Positions 1-6,179 of a stretch of 6,179 nt of DNA are shown one piece after another; within the stretch, counting starts at the first letter, position 1; every line of letters begins with the position of its first letter. Position numbers and translations under genes: made by a program. Location: positions 1-6,179 of the forward strand of contig DLTN01000055.1 of the NCBI GenBank assembly GCA_002500925.1, read 5' to 3'. The DNA comes from Gemmatimonadales bacterium UBA7835 (GTDB taxonomy: Bacteria; Gemmatimonadota; Gemmatimonadetes; Longimicrobiales; Gaopeijiaceae). Under the pieces are notes generated by a model. It searched no databases and was not told the DNA's origin. It saw only the letters and a list, made by a program, of their open reading frames with translations.

Positions 1-28
1 ATGTCGATATCTGCCCAGGCAACTCAGG

Positions 29-1801
29 TCAATTCCCAGAAACGTCCAGTGAAAAGGTCCACACCGTGGGCGCGTCAGCATCTGGCCGATCTCCCCGGGT
101 CGCCCGCCCGCCAAGGATAGTGATGTACTGGCGCCCATTGATAGCGTAGGTCATCGGCGATCCTGTTCCGCGACCGACTTCTGCTGCCCAAATCTCCTGA
201 CCCGAATTCGCATCGAATGCGATCATTCGGTCACCACTCCCCCAGAACACCAGATTCCCTGCAGTAGAGAGCGCGCCTCCGTTCTGTCCCTGAGACTCTA
301 CGCGCCAGACTTCATGATTCTCAACCGGGTCCCAAGCTAGAAAGAATGTTCTAGGTCCCTGAATCTGTGGCCGGATCACCCCCTGCCCTCCTCTCAGGAC
401 AGTGCCCGTATTCCAAGCACCTTTTGTGTAGTCGAACCCCTCAGTCATTGCGTAGAAGTAGTTGTTATTCTTCGCAGGTAGGTAAACGAGACCGGTCTGA
501 CGATTGAAAGCCATCGGTGGCCAGTTATGTGCTCCCGTGGGGCCAGGGGCCAGATAGACACCTTGGCCAGTCTGCCCATAGCGCGCCTCGGGTGTCTCTA
601 TGGGGCGGCCCGAGTCATCGATGCCGGACGCCCAAGTAACGTCATCCGCGAAAGCTTCAGCTGAGATAAACTCACCGTTCACCCTATCAATCACGTAAAA
701 GAAGCCGTTCTTAGGCGCTTGAACGATGACTTCTCTCATTTCACCTTCGATCTTAATATCTAGAAGCATGAGCGGCTGCGTAGCCGTATAGTCCCAGTCG
801 TCGCCCGGCGTGGTCTGGTAATGCCAGCGGTACTCCCCCGTGTCTCCGTCTAAGGCCACAATCGAGGACAAGTACAAGTTGTCCCCCCCTCCCGGACTGC
901 GATGATCACGATTCCAAGGCGATCCATTCCCCGTGCCTATATAGAGGAGGTCTAGGTCGTCGTCATAAACCATCGCATCCCAAACCGTGCCTCCACCACC
1001 TATCTCCCACCATCTACCATTCCAGGTCTCCGCAGCGACCTCCATAGCCTGGGTCTCAAACCCGTCTTCCGGGTTGCCTGGCACAGTATACGTGCGCCAC
1101 AGTTGCTCTCCGTCCTCAACGTGATAAGCCGTCACGTAGCCCCGGACACCGTATTCGGCACCGCCATTGCCAATCACGACCTTGTCCCGAAAGACGCGAG
1201 GAGCACCCGTGATGCTGTAGTCCTCTCCAGCAGGCGTAGTCTGAACACTCCACACGACGCGGCCATTTTCCCTACTTAGTGCTACTAGTCGTCCATCTAG
1301 AAGTCCGACGAAAACCTTGTCTCCATGCACCGCAACGCCACGGTTCACATCTCCGCAGCAAGCCCTTGGGCCACCAGCCTGCTCAGCCGGGATCCCCGGA
1401 TCCCAGTACCAAAGTTCCCTGCCAGTGATCGCATCAAGGGCAAAGACCGTGCTCATCGGCCCCGTAGCATACATCACGCCATCAACAACTATCGGCGTCG
1501 CTTCTAGACGAGCACCCCGACGGGGAATGTCGTAAGTCCACGCGATGCCCAGACGGTCCACGTTGATCGTAGAAATCTGATCAAGCGGGCTGTAGCGCTG
1601 CTCCCCCAGATCCCGTCCATGGCCTCTCCATTCGTCATCTGAGGCAGGCGCAGCATCCATGGGGGGGGAGAGTGGCACATGAGCTGAAGACTGGGCCGGT
1701 AGATCCTGCATGCCAGACAACCCGGGCGGCAATGCGAGCGGACTTACGAGCACAATACCAAACACGGCCAGCACGATCGCGTCACAGGACAAACACTTCA
1801 T
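29..1801 (-). CDS. PQQ-dependent dehydrogenase (type I quinoprotein, alcohol dehydrogenase-like), exported
   Basis: A complete 590-residue periplasmic quinoprotein that would oxidise an alcohol or aldehyde with PQQ and a metal ion, passing electrons to a cytochrome c or similar carrier. Residues 1-30 are a signal peptide (MK, then a hydrophobic stretch at about 9-25). The rest is a beta propeller with repeated tryptophan-docking motifs of the form ALDxxTGxxxW, at about 120-131, 173-184, 224-235, 315-326, 488-499 and 527-538. By analogy with methanol dehydrogenase, Cys148-Cys149 is the vicinal disulfide over PQQ, Glu216 and Asn292 (TGNGSPWN) bind the metal, and Asp337 (DDWDYTATQ) is the catalytic base. 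Thr339, two residues after that Asp, is where lanthanide enzymes carry Asp, so a calcium enzyme is expected. There is no CxxCH heme motif and the length ends at the propeller, so it is type I. The ATG is preceded by CGGAG at 8 bases. The family is certain; the substrate is unknown. No PQQ-synthesis or cytochrome gene lies in the window. Confidence 0.93.
   Translation of the reverse strand: MKCLSCDAIVLAVFGIVLVSPLALPPGLSGMQDLPAQSSAHVPLSPPMDAAPASDDEWRGHGRDLGEQRYSPLDQISTINVDRLGIAWTYDIPRRGARLEATPIVVDGVMYATGPMSTVFALDAITGRELWYWDPGIPAEQAGGPRACCGDVNRGVAVHGDKVFVGLLDGRLVALSRENGRVVWSVQTTPAGEDYSITGAPRVFRDKVVIGNGGAEYGVRGYVTAYHVEDGEQLWRTYTVPGNPEDGFETQAMEVAAETWNGRWWEIGGGGTVWDAMVYDDDLDLLYIGTGNGSPWNRDHRSPGGGDNLYLSSIVALDGDTGEYRWHYQTTPGDDWDYTATQPLMLLDIKIEGEMREVIVQAPKNGFFYVIDRVNGEFISAEAFADDVTWASGIDDSGRPIETPEARYGQTGQGVYLAPGPTGAHNWPPMAFNRQTGLVYLPAKNNNYFYAMTEGFDYTKGAWNTGTVLRGGQGVIRPQIQGPRTFFLAWDPVENHEVWRVESQGQNGGALSTAGNLVFWGSGDRMIAFDANSGQEIWAAEVGRGTGSPMTYAINGRQYITILGGRATRGDRPDADAPTVWTFSLDVSGN
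1661..1668. repeat. Eight-base G/C homopolymer inside the quinoprotein gene
   Basis: Eight consecutive G on the plus strand read as C8 in the coding strand (codons TCC CCC CCC, residues Ser-Pro-Pro at 45-47 of the dehydrogenase). The tract lies in the low-complexity linker between the signal peptide and the propeller. Gain or loss of one base would truncate the protein soon after export. The frame is intact here. It may be no more than a proline-rich linker. Confidence 0.6.
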
Positions 1802-1968
1802 CGATCAAACTCCGAAAGGGACACCTGATAACATGATAAGCGCTTGGATCTACCAATGCACCGAAACACCTTGAATAATCGGCCCATAACAATCAGCGAT
1901 TGCGACACATTGATTAGGTACGCATGCTCCACTCCTATACCTACGCCTCCTGAAGCGCAACTTCGATC
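1802..1968. promoter_or_regulatory. Divergent intergenic region holding both promoters
   Basis: This 167-base spacer lies between the 5' ends of the leftward quinoprotein gene and the rightward peptidase gene, so it must hold the start signals for both. No strong sigma-70 promoter can be fixed by eye. On the plus strand, TATACC at 1936-1941 has TTGATT at 1910-1915, but the 20-base spacing is too long. On the minus strand, TATCAT-like boxes occur without a convincing -35. A short direct repeat, TGATAA at 1826-1831 and again at 1834-1839, lies just upstream of the quinoprotein ribosome binding site. I see no clear operator or riboswitch. The role is inferred from gene orientation only. Confidence 0.5.
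1810..1814 (-). promoter_or_regulatory. Ribosome binding site of the quinoprotein gene
   Basis: The minus strand reads CGGAG, followed by 8 bases and then the ATG at 1801. This is a good Shine-Dalgarno match at normal spacing. It supports the chosen start, which is also the one that gives a proper signal peptide. Confidence 0.65.
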
Positions 1969-3636
1969 ATGAATAAAGCCCATCACCTGACTTTACTGAC
2001 GTCCCTCCTCATTCTCACAACTTCGGGGTGCACCAGTTCAGACGCTCCCATTTCCCTCGACTCTTCCGGAATCAAGGCCGCGCTAGCCTCAATTGAACCT
2101 TCTGCTATCGAGTACCACATGAGTGTCCTCGCAGATGATTCACTTCAGGGCCGAGCCCCTGGAACTCCTGGCTATGAATCGGCAGCCCGATACGCTCAGA
2201 CGGAACTCCAGAAGATGGGCCTTCAGCCGGCCGGCGTTAACGGCACCTGGAGACAGGATGTGCCACTGCGCCACAGCACAGTGGTGCAAGACGAGAGCAG
2301 GCTTTCAGTCTGGACGCCGGTAGGCACGAAAACCATGACGTATGATCAAGACTTCTATCTGGCAGCTGACCCGGTGCGCGAGGAGGCAGAGATTGAATTA
2401 GCTGAAGTTGTATTTGTCGGGTTCGGCGTCAGTGCTCCCGACCTCGGGTATGACGACTACGCTGAAGCCGATGTAGATGGCAAGGTGGTTATGTACCTGA
2501 GCGGAGCACCTTCCTTCTTACCGAGTAATGAGCGCGCATACTATTCCTCCGGTGCCACAAAAACTTCCGAAGCGATCAGCCGTGGAGCGATCGGCACGAT
2601 GACCTTTTGGGCCCCCGATGACCCACGTCTTCGCTGGAATGTGAACGCGGCCCGGTCAAAACGGGGAGCTTATGCCTGGCTAGACCCTAACGGACAGCCT
2701 AACCGTGGGCATGACCAGATCCGAGGAAGCGCATCGCTCAACCAATCGGCCGCTGAGGCCCTATTCCAAGGCGCCTACGTGGCTCTCGAAGATGCTATAT
2801 CATCCGCTCAGTCCGGTACCCCTCAATCGGTGCTTTTAGCTACTAGGGTCTCGATCTCGACAACAACGATCCACCGCAACGTGGAAAGCTGGAATGTGCT
2901 CGCCAAGCTAGAAGGGAGTGACCCTCAGCTTAAAGACGAGTACGTCAGCTACGTAGCCCACGCCGATCACTTCGGCGTCGGTGTAAACTTTACAGGGGAT
3001 GACATCTACAATGGAGCGCATGACAACGCATCTGGAAGCGCTATAGTGCTTGAAATCGCGCGAGCTTTTAAGAGCCTGCCTGAGCCACCACGCCGCTCAG
3101 TCCTCTTCATGATTGTGACGGCCGAGGAATGGGGGCTGCTCGGATCAGACTACTTTGTTCAAAATCCAACGGTCTCACAATCAGGACTCGTCGCAAACTT
3201 CTCTCTCGATATGCCGTTTCTTTTCCACCCGCTGAGAGACATCGTCCCGTATGGTGCCGAGCACTCCAGCATGGGGGAATCAGTAGCTCAGGCTGCCGAG
3301 CACATGGGAATAGCTATTGGTCCAGATCCAATCCCAGAGCAGGTGCTCTTTATCAGAAGTGACCATTACAGCTTCATTCAGCAGGGTATTCCTGCGCTCT
3401 TCATAAAAAGTGGCTTTGAGACCGGGGACCAGCGAGACGGAGGAGAGATAAATACGGCATTCCGTCAGGAGAGTTATCACACTCCCTTCGATGACATGTC
3501 ACAGGCCTTCGACTTCGGAGCCGGCGCGGACCACGCCCGTGTGAACTTCCTGACGGGTTACGTCATCGCCCAGGAAGAAAACCGGCCAACGTGGAATGTG
3601 GGCGATTTCTTCGGGGGGCTTTTCGCCGGGAGCTAA
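1969..3636 (+). CDS. M28-family zinc peptidase, lipoprotein with PA domain
   Basis: A complete 555-residue, probably lipid-anchored metallo-aminopeptidase or carboxypeptidase that would trim peptides at the cell surface or in the periplasm. Residues 1-21 form a lipoprotein signal (hydrophobic 7-16, then TSGC with Cys21). Thr at -3 is not the classic Leu, so the lipobox is slightly atypical. The residue after Cys is Thr rather than Asp, which by E. coli sorting rules favours the outer membrane. A protease-associated (PA) insert fits about 130-295. The M28 catalytic domain follows, with all five zinc ligands and the general base visible: His331 (AHADHFG), bridging Asp352 (HDNASG), Glu386 as base and Glu387 as ligand (TAEEWGLLGS), Asp414 (SLDM) and His504 (SYHTPFDD). 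The enzyme should therefore be active. An in-frame TGA at 1951 leaves ATG 1969 as the first available start, although no Shine-Dalgarno sequence precedes it. It is divergent from the quinoprotein gene and convergent with argG. Peptide specificity cannot be read from the sequence. Confidence 0.93.
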   Translation: MNKAHHLTLLTSLLILTTSGCTSSDAPISLDSSGIKAALASIEPSAIEYHMSVLADDSLQGRAPGTPGYESAARYAQTELQKMGLQPAGVNGTWRQDVPLRHSTVVQDESRLSVWTPVGTKTMTYDQDFYLAADPVREEAEIELAEVVFVGFGVSAPDLGYDDYAEADVDGKVVMYLSGAPSFLPSNERAYYSSGATKTSEAISRGAIGTMTFWAPDDPRLRWNVNAARSKRGAYAWLDPNGQPNRGHDQIRGSASLNQSAAEALFQGAYVALEDAISSAQSGTPQSVLLATRVSISTTTIHRNVESWNVLAKLEGSDPQLKDEYVSYVAHADHFGVGVNFTGDDIYNGAHDNASGSAIVLEIARAFKSLPEPPRRSVLFMIVTAEEWGLLGSDYFVQNPTVSQSGLVANFSLDMPFLFHPLRDIVPYGAEHSSMGESVAQAAEHMGIAIGPDPIPEQVLFIRSDHYSFIQQGIPALFIKSGFETGDQRDGGEINTAFRQESYHTPFDDMSQAFDFGAGADHARVNFLTGYVIAQEENRPTWNVGDFFGGLFAGS

Positions 3637-3641
3637 ACGCA

Positions 3642-3664
3642 GCAGTCGGATAATCGGTTACTGC
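3642..3664. terminator. Weak hairpin between convergent genes, possible bidirectional terminator
   Basis: The 42-base gap between the stop codons of the peptidase gene and argG contains GCAGT (3642-3646) pairing with ACTGC (3660-3664), plus an inner CGG/TCG stem (3647-3649 with 3654-3656) around an ATAA loop. There is a 3-base bulge and no clear T-run on either side. It is placed where a shared terminator would be expected but is not a textbook rho-independent one. Confidence 0.3.
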
Positions 3665-3678
3665 GCACCTTCCGCTTC

Positions 3679-4917
3679 TTATTCCTCGCTAGTCGTCTGC
3701 TCCAGAATGACGTTATGTGCCTTGAGTCGCAGTGCGTTGAGGCGTATAAAGCCACGAGCGTCTTCCTGATCGTACCCACCTGCCACATCCATCGAGGACA
3801 GCTCCTGATCGTAGAGCGAACTTGTCGAGCTGCGTCCACGGCATATGACGTTACCCTTGAGCAGTCGCACCTGGACTTCGCCGTCAATCAACCTTTCTGA
3901 CTGACGAAATGCTGCCCGAATGAAGTCCATCTCTGGAGAGAACCAAAACCCATTGTAGATGATCTCTGCGAATCTCGGTGAGAGCATATCGCGCAGGCGA
4001 AGTACTTCCCGATCCATGGCGATACCCTCAAGATCACGGATCGCGTGGTGAAGGATCGTCCCACCAGGGGTTTCATAGACACCCCGAGATTTGATTCCAA
4101 CAAATCGATTTTCCACCATATCGACTCGGCCGATTCCGTGTTCCCCACCCTTGTAATTCAAGTAGTTGAATAACTCGACCGGCTCACTCAAGTCGACACC
4201 ATCGTGTTCACACACAAGGCGAACCGGCATCGCGTTCTTATAGTGTATGATCAAATCCGTCGGTCTATCGGGTGCATCCTCGAGTGAACGGGTCAGCTTA
4301 AACATGTCGTCCGGAGGGATCGCTTCGGGGTCTTCCAGCATGCCAGCTTCATAAGACCGGTGCATCAGGTTCTCGTCACTGGAGTATGGCTTTTCTGCAG
4401 TCGCCTCAACTGGGATTGCATGGCGCTGGGCGAAAGCGAGCAGGTCGCTCCGGCCTTGGAAACGACCCAAGAATTCGGGATCTTTCCAAGGCGCTATGAT
4501 CTCTAGATCAGGAGCTAGAGCAGCAAACGCAAGCTCGAAGCGAACTTGGTCATTTCCTTTGCCCGTCGCCCCATGCGACACCGCCCCAGCGCCCTCAGCA
4601 AGTGCGATTTCGACCTGACGTCTCGCAATCACCGGGCGAGCTAGTGCCGTGCCTAAGAGGTAGCGATTCTCGTACACCGCATTACCTGCAATCGCCGGAA
4701 AAATGAACTCGGTCACGAAATCCTGCTTGAGGTCTTCCACAAACACTTTGGATGCCCCAGTAGCCTTAGCGCGCTCCGAAACATCAGCAAAGTCGTCTTG
4801 CTGTCCCACGTCCGCCACATACGCAATGACTTCGTACCCTTGCTCTTGCAGATCCTTGAGGATGCACGCGGTATCCAAACCTCCGCTGTATGCTAAAACG
4901 ACCTTTTTCTCTGACAT
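3679..4917 (-). CDS. argG: Argininosuccinate synthase
   Basis: A complete 412-residue cytosolic enzyme that joins citrulline and aspartate using ATP, giving argininosuccinate, AMP and PPi: the next-to-last step of arginine synthesis. The length and near-gapless register match human-type ASS1 rather than the longer E. coli ArgG. The N-terminal ATP loop is AYSGGLDTA at 9-17 and the second signature is GATGKGNDQVRF at 116-127. By analogy with human ASS1, the citrulline and aspartate contacts Tyr86, Thr118, Asn122, Asp123, Arg126, Ser179, Ser188, Glu269 and Tyr281 are present. Two usual serines are alanine: Ala17 ends the ATP loop, and Ala91 (GTALARP) is at a citrulline-contact position. The C-terminal helix (about 392-408) fits the tetramer-forming tail. 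The ATG is preceded by GGGAAG with 8 bases of spacing. It lies 50 bases after an unrecognised small gene; no argH or other arg gene is in view. Identity is certain; full activity with Ala17 is likely but unproven. Confidence 0.96.
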   Translation of the reverse strand: MSEKKVVLAYSGGLDTACILKDLQEQGYEVIAYVADVGQQDDFADVSERAKATGASKVFVEDLKQDFVTEFIFPAIAGNAVYENRYLLGTALARPVIARRQVEIALAEGAGAVSHGATGKGNDQVRFELAFAALAPDLEIIAPWKDPEFLGRFQGRSDLLAFAQRHAIPVEATAEKPYSSDENLMHRSYEAGMLEDPEAIPPDDMFKLTRSLEDAPDRPTDLIIHYKNAMPVRLVCEHDGVDLSEPVELFNYLNYKGGEHGIGRVDMVENRFVGIKSRGVYETPGGTILHHAIRDLEGIAMDREVLRLRDMLSPRFAEIIYNGFWFSPEMDFIRAAFRQSERLIDGEVQVRLLKGNVICRGRSSTSSLYDQELSSMDVAGGYDQEDARGFIRLNALRLKAHNVILEQTTSEE

Positions 4918-4925
4918 ATTCTATT

Positions 4926-4946
4926 CTTCCCGATTCCGATTTCCGG
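4926..4946 (-). promoter_or_regulatory. argG ribosome binding site with stacked GGA motifs
   Basis: Reading the minus strand towards argG, three purine-rich GGA motifs follow one another (GGAAA, GGAAT, GGGAAG). The last ends 8 bases before the ATG and is the natural Shine-Dalgarno site. The two upstream copies may be chance or may help ribosome loading. No attenuator or arginine-operator palindrome is visible in this 50-base gap. Confidence 0.5.
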
Positions 4947-4967
4947 TTAGTGAAGCCCCGGCTTTAT

Positions 4968-5390
4968 CTAGCTCTGCGCCATATCGGCTAAGTACTCGCG
5001 CATAGCAACCATGCGCTCCTTAGAACCCGGCCAATCCGCTGCGACTGCCTCCACGTTCGTTAAGCGAGGACGAAATCCAGAGCTCTCTCGGAGATCGTCA
5101 ATCATATGCTCAAGCTTGCAGAATACAGCCAGCATCTCACCACTCGCATCATAGAACATCGCCCGATCGATCGCTCCATGGACAACAAAGGAGGCGGCCA
5201 TTTCCCAGTAACTTAGGACCATACGGACGTAGGTGGCGCTCTCCTCAGTCTGCATCAGGGAGGAAACGTCGTCGAGCGAAGCAGGATTGAATGAGCGAAT
5301 GTACCAGTGTCTCGCTTCTCGCATCTTCTCTTCGCGACGCAGGTCGTAAAGTTTCATCAAGGACTGCGCACTCTCGTGTGGGGTTGCCAT
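4968..5390 (-). CDS. Uncharacterised small helical protein upstream of argG
   Basis: A 140-residue protein I do not recognise with confidence; a DUF4760-like helical family is a loose possibility. It has no signal peptide and no clear membrane segment, so it is probably cytosolic. The predicted architecture is mostly helical: a charged N-terminal helix (about 5-27, rich in Arg, Glu and Lys), RHWYIRSF at 27-34, a moderately hydrophobic helix at about 51-80 (with VLSYWEMAASFV), another at 84-103, and a final one at 122-138. No cysteine-histidine metal cluster, P-loop or DNA-binding motif stands out. An in-frame TTG at 5438 would add 16 residues, but the ATG at 5390 has AGAGG five bases upstream while the TTG has no such site, so the ATG is preferred. 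It is followed by argG after 50 bases and preceded by a Lon-domain gene 96 bases away, all on one strand, suggesting co-transcription. Even codon use and a good ribosome site argue it is real; the function is unknown. Confidence 0.75.
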   Translation of the reverse strand: MATPHESAQSLMKLYDLRREEKMREARHWYIRSFNPASLDDVSSLMQTEESATYVRMVLSYWEMAASFVVHGAIDRAMFYDASGEMLAVFCKLEHMIDDLRESSGFRPRLTNVEAVAADWPGSKERMVAMREYLADMAQS

Positions 5391-5395
5391 TCGGG

Positions 5396-5400
5396 CCTCT
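5396..5400 (-). promoter_or_regulatory. Ribosome binding site deciding the start of the small helical protein
   Basis: The minus strand reads AGAGG, then five bases, then ATG at 5390. The alternative TTG at 5438 is preceded only by a sequence with no purine-rich core. This site is the main reason for choosing the shorter 140-residue product over the 156-residue form. Confidence 0.5.
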
Positions 5401-5486
5401 AGGTATCGAAAACGTGATGTGGCGACATGGTTTAGCAAGCGGACTTTGTGTACCGAAAGCGCACCATGATAGCCGGTGAATCGGAA

Positions 5487-6095
5487 CTAGGCACCGCCTC
5501 GACGGATCATGGCTCGCAGGACTTGATCGATACGCTCCAGACGAGATCCCTCATCCTGAATCTCGAGTAGCCGCTGGTGCCACGGAAACTCCATCTGCAT
5601 CGCCTGGGCTAGCGAGTATGAGAGTTCTGAGTGGACGCTGAGCTCATCCAGATGATCTGGCCGATCAGGAAGAAGATCGAGGAGCTCATCTAAAAGCTGC
5701 ACCGATTCCCCCCTTCTGAATTCCATCTCTTTACCCCGCATTGCGGAAGCATCCTTGTAATCGGTAACGATCGCCTCGAAGTAAAGGGACTTTTGGTCTA
5801 ATCCCTCGTCGATTGCGAAGCGACCTGCGCCCCGAACGATCAAAATAAATCGGCCGTCTTCTAATTCCTCGTGCTGCTGGATCTCAGCCAAGCAGCCGAC
5901 ACGGCCTTCCTCACCCAGAAACGGGCCCTGCTCGTCCCAATCGTGGAAGATCAGTCCGAAGTTCCGATCGGTCTTGAGCACGTCGGCAACCATTTCTCTG
6001 TAGCGCTGCTCAAATACATGGAGCGGCATGACCGCACCCGGCAAGAGTACTACAGGGAGAGGAAAGAGAGGAAGACGGTAGCGGTTCTCAGGCAT
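5487..6095 (-). CDS. Stand-alone Lon N-terminal (substrate-binding) domain protein
   Basis: A 202-residue cytosolic protein made only of the Lon substrate-binding domain; the AAA+ ATPase and Ser-Lys protease parts are absent. The beta-rich N-lobe opens with PLFPLPVVLLPG (9-20) and PLHVFEQRYREM (24-35), the family hallmark. VGCLAEI (66-72) and DGRFILIVRGAGRF (80-93) continue the fold. A helical C-lobe (about 128-198) contains LLEIQDEGSRLERIDQVLR, as in this family. Such proteins are about 190-220 residues long in many bacteria and their job is poorly defined; a role in substrate recognition or protein quality control is usually inferred from Lon. A TTG at 6116 would add seven residues, but ATG 6095 starts just before the domain, as in relatives; neither has a clear Shine-Dalgarno site. 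It is the first gene of the leftward group and ends 96 bases before the small helical protein. The domain call is firm; the biological role is open. Confidence 0.9.
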   Translation of the reverse strand: MPENRYRLPLFPLPVVLLPGAVMPLHVFEQRYREMVADVLKTDRNFGLIFHDWDEQGPFLGEEGRVGCLAEIQQHEELEDGRFILIVRGAGRFAIDEGLDQKSLYFEAIVTDYKDASAMRGKEMEFRRGESVQLLDELLDLLPDRPDHLDELSVHSELSYSLAQAMQMEFPWHQRLLEIQDEGSRLERIDQVLRAMIRRGGA

Positions 6096-6145
6096 CGAAT
6101 GGAGGGTAAGCAACAAGGGTGAGGCGATGTGTAATTTGCAGCGAG

Positions 6146-6172
6146 ATCTTATCCTTAAAGAATGATCGACAA
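6146..6172 (-). promoter_or_regulatory. Possible sigma-70-like promoter for the leftward gene group
   Basis: On the minus strand, TTGTCG (plus positions 6167-6172) and TAAGAT (6146-6151) resemble -35 and -10 boxes, each matching four of six consensus bases. The 15-base spacer is shorter than ideal. The -10 lies about 50 bases before ATG 6095, a normal leader length. It is the best candidate promoter in the 84 bases before the Lon-domain gene, but the match is modest and the window ends here. Confidence 0.3.
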
Positions 6173-6179
6173 TGAAAAG

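Noticed and set aside
1798..1986. Minus-strand 62-residue open frame across the divergent spacer
   Set aside because: It runs over the promoter region and the start of the peptidase gene, shows no domain, and its composition looks like translated non-coding DNA.
3019..3021. His351 in the peptidase motif GAHDNASG where Asp is frequent
   Set aside because: The residue before the bridging Asp varies widely in M28 peptidases; the metal-binding Asp352 itself is intact.
3633..3887. Minus-strand 84-residue open frame overlapping the end of argG
   Set aside because: It is out of frame with the conserved ArgG C-terminus on the same strand and is Arg/Ser/Cys-rich, as expected of a wrong frame.
4951..4966. 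AAGCC/GGCTT palindrome just after the small helical gene
   Set aside because: The stem is too short, with a two-base loop and no T-run, so it cannot be called a terminator between that gene and argG.
4703..5005. Plus-strand 100-residue open frame over the argG start
   Set aside because: It is antisense to the conserved N-terminus of ArgG and to the end of the small helical gene. Its Ser-rich sequence has no recognisable motif, so it is a shadow frame.
5474..5496. Inverted repeat CGGTG/CACCG around the stop of the Lon-domain gene
   Set aside because: The stem is only five base pairs with a 13-base loop and no T-run, which is expected by chance.
5871..6122. Plus-strand 83-residue open frame opposite the Lon-domain gene
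   Set aside because: It is fully antisense to the conserved Lon-domain N-lobe and has no family features.

Overview
The window looks like ordinary chromosomal DNA from a free-living, Gram-negative, probably aerobic heterotroph. The evidence is one gene for an exported PQQ (pyrroloquinoline quinone) dehydrogenase and one for a lipoprotein peptidase, both implying an outer membrane and periplasm, next to housekeeping genes. Base composition is moderate and looks uniform. I cannot place the phylum from the sequence; Gemmatimonadota or Acidobacteriota would fit the gene content, but that is a guess. I see no mobile element, CRISPR array, phage gene, tRNA or rRNA.

Layout. Positions 29-1801 (minus) encode a complete PQQ-dependent dehydrogenase of the heme-free type I quinoprotein class. 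A 167-base divergent spacer (1802-1968) separates it from an M28-family zinc aminopeptidase lipoprotein at 1969-3636 (plus). That gene converges on argG (3679-4917, minus) across 42 bases that can form a weak hairpin. Upstream of argG on the same strand are a small, unrecognised helical protein (best start 5390, stop at 4968) and, near the right edge, a stand-alone Lon N-terminal-domain protein (best start 6095, stop at 5487). A possible promoter for this leftward group lies at 6146-6172.

How the genes may work together. The two exported enzymes could share a nutrient-scavenging role: the peptidase trims peptides at the cell surface, and the dehydrogenase oxidises alcohols or aldehydes in the periplasm and passes electrons to a carrier encoded elsewhere. 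The leftward trio (Lon-domain protein, small helical protein, argininosuccinate synthase) is on one strand with gaps of about 50 to 100 bases and may be co-transcribed. No other arginine gene is present.

I do not find a clearly new biological system. The points most worth a second look are the unrecognised small gene before argG, a Ser-to-Ala change in the ATP-binding loop of ArgG, the metal-site signature of the quinoprotein, and a run of eight C residues near the 5' end of its gene.
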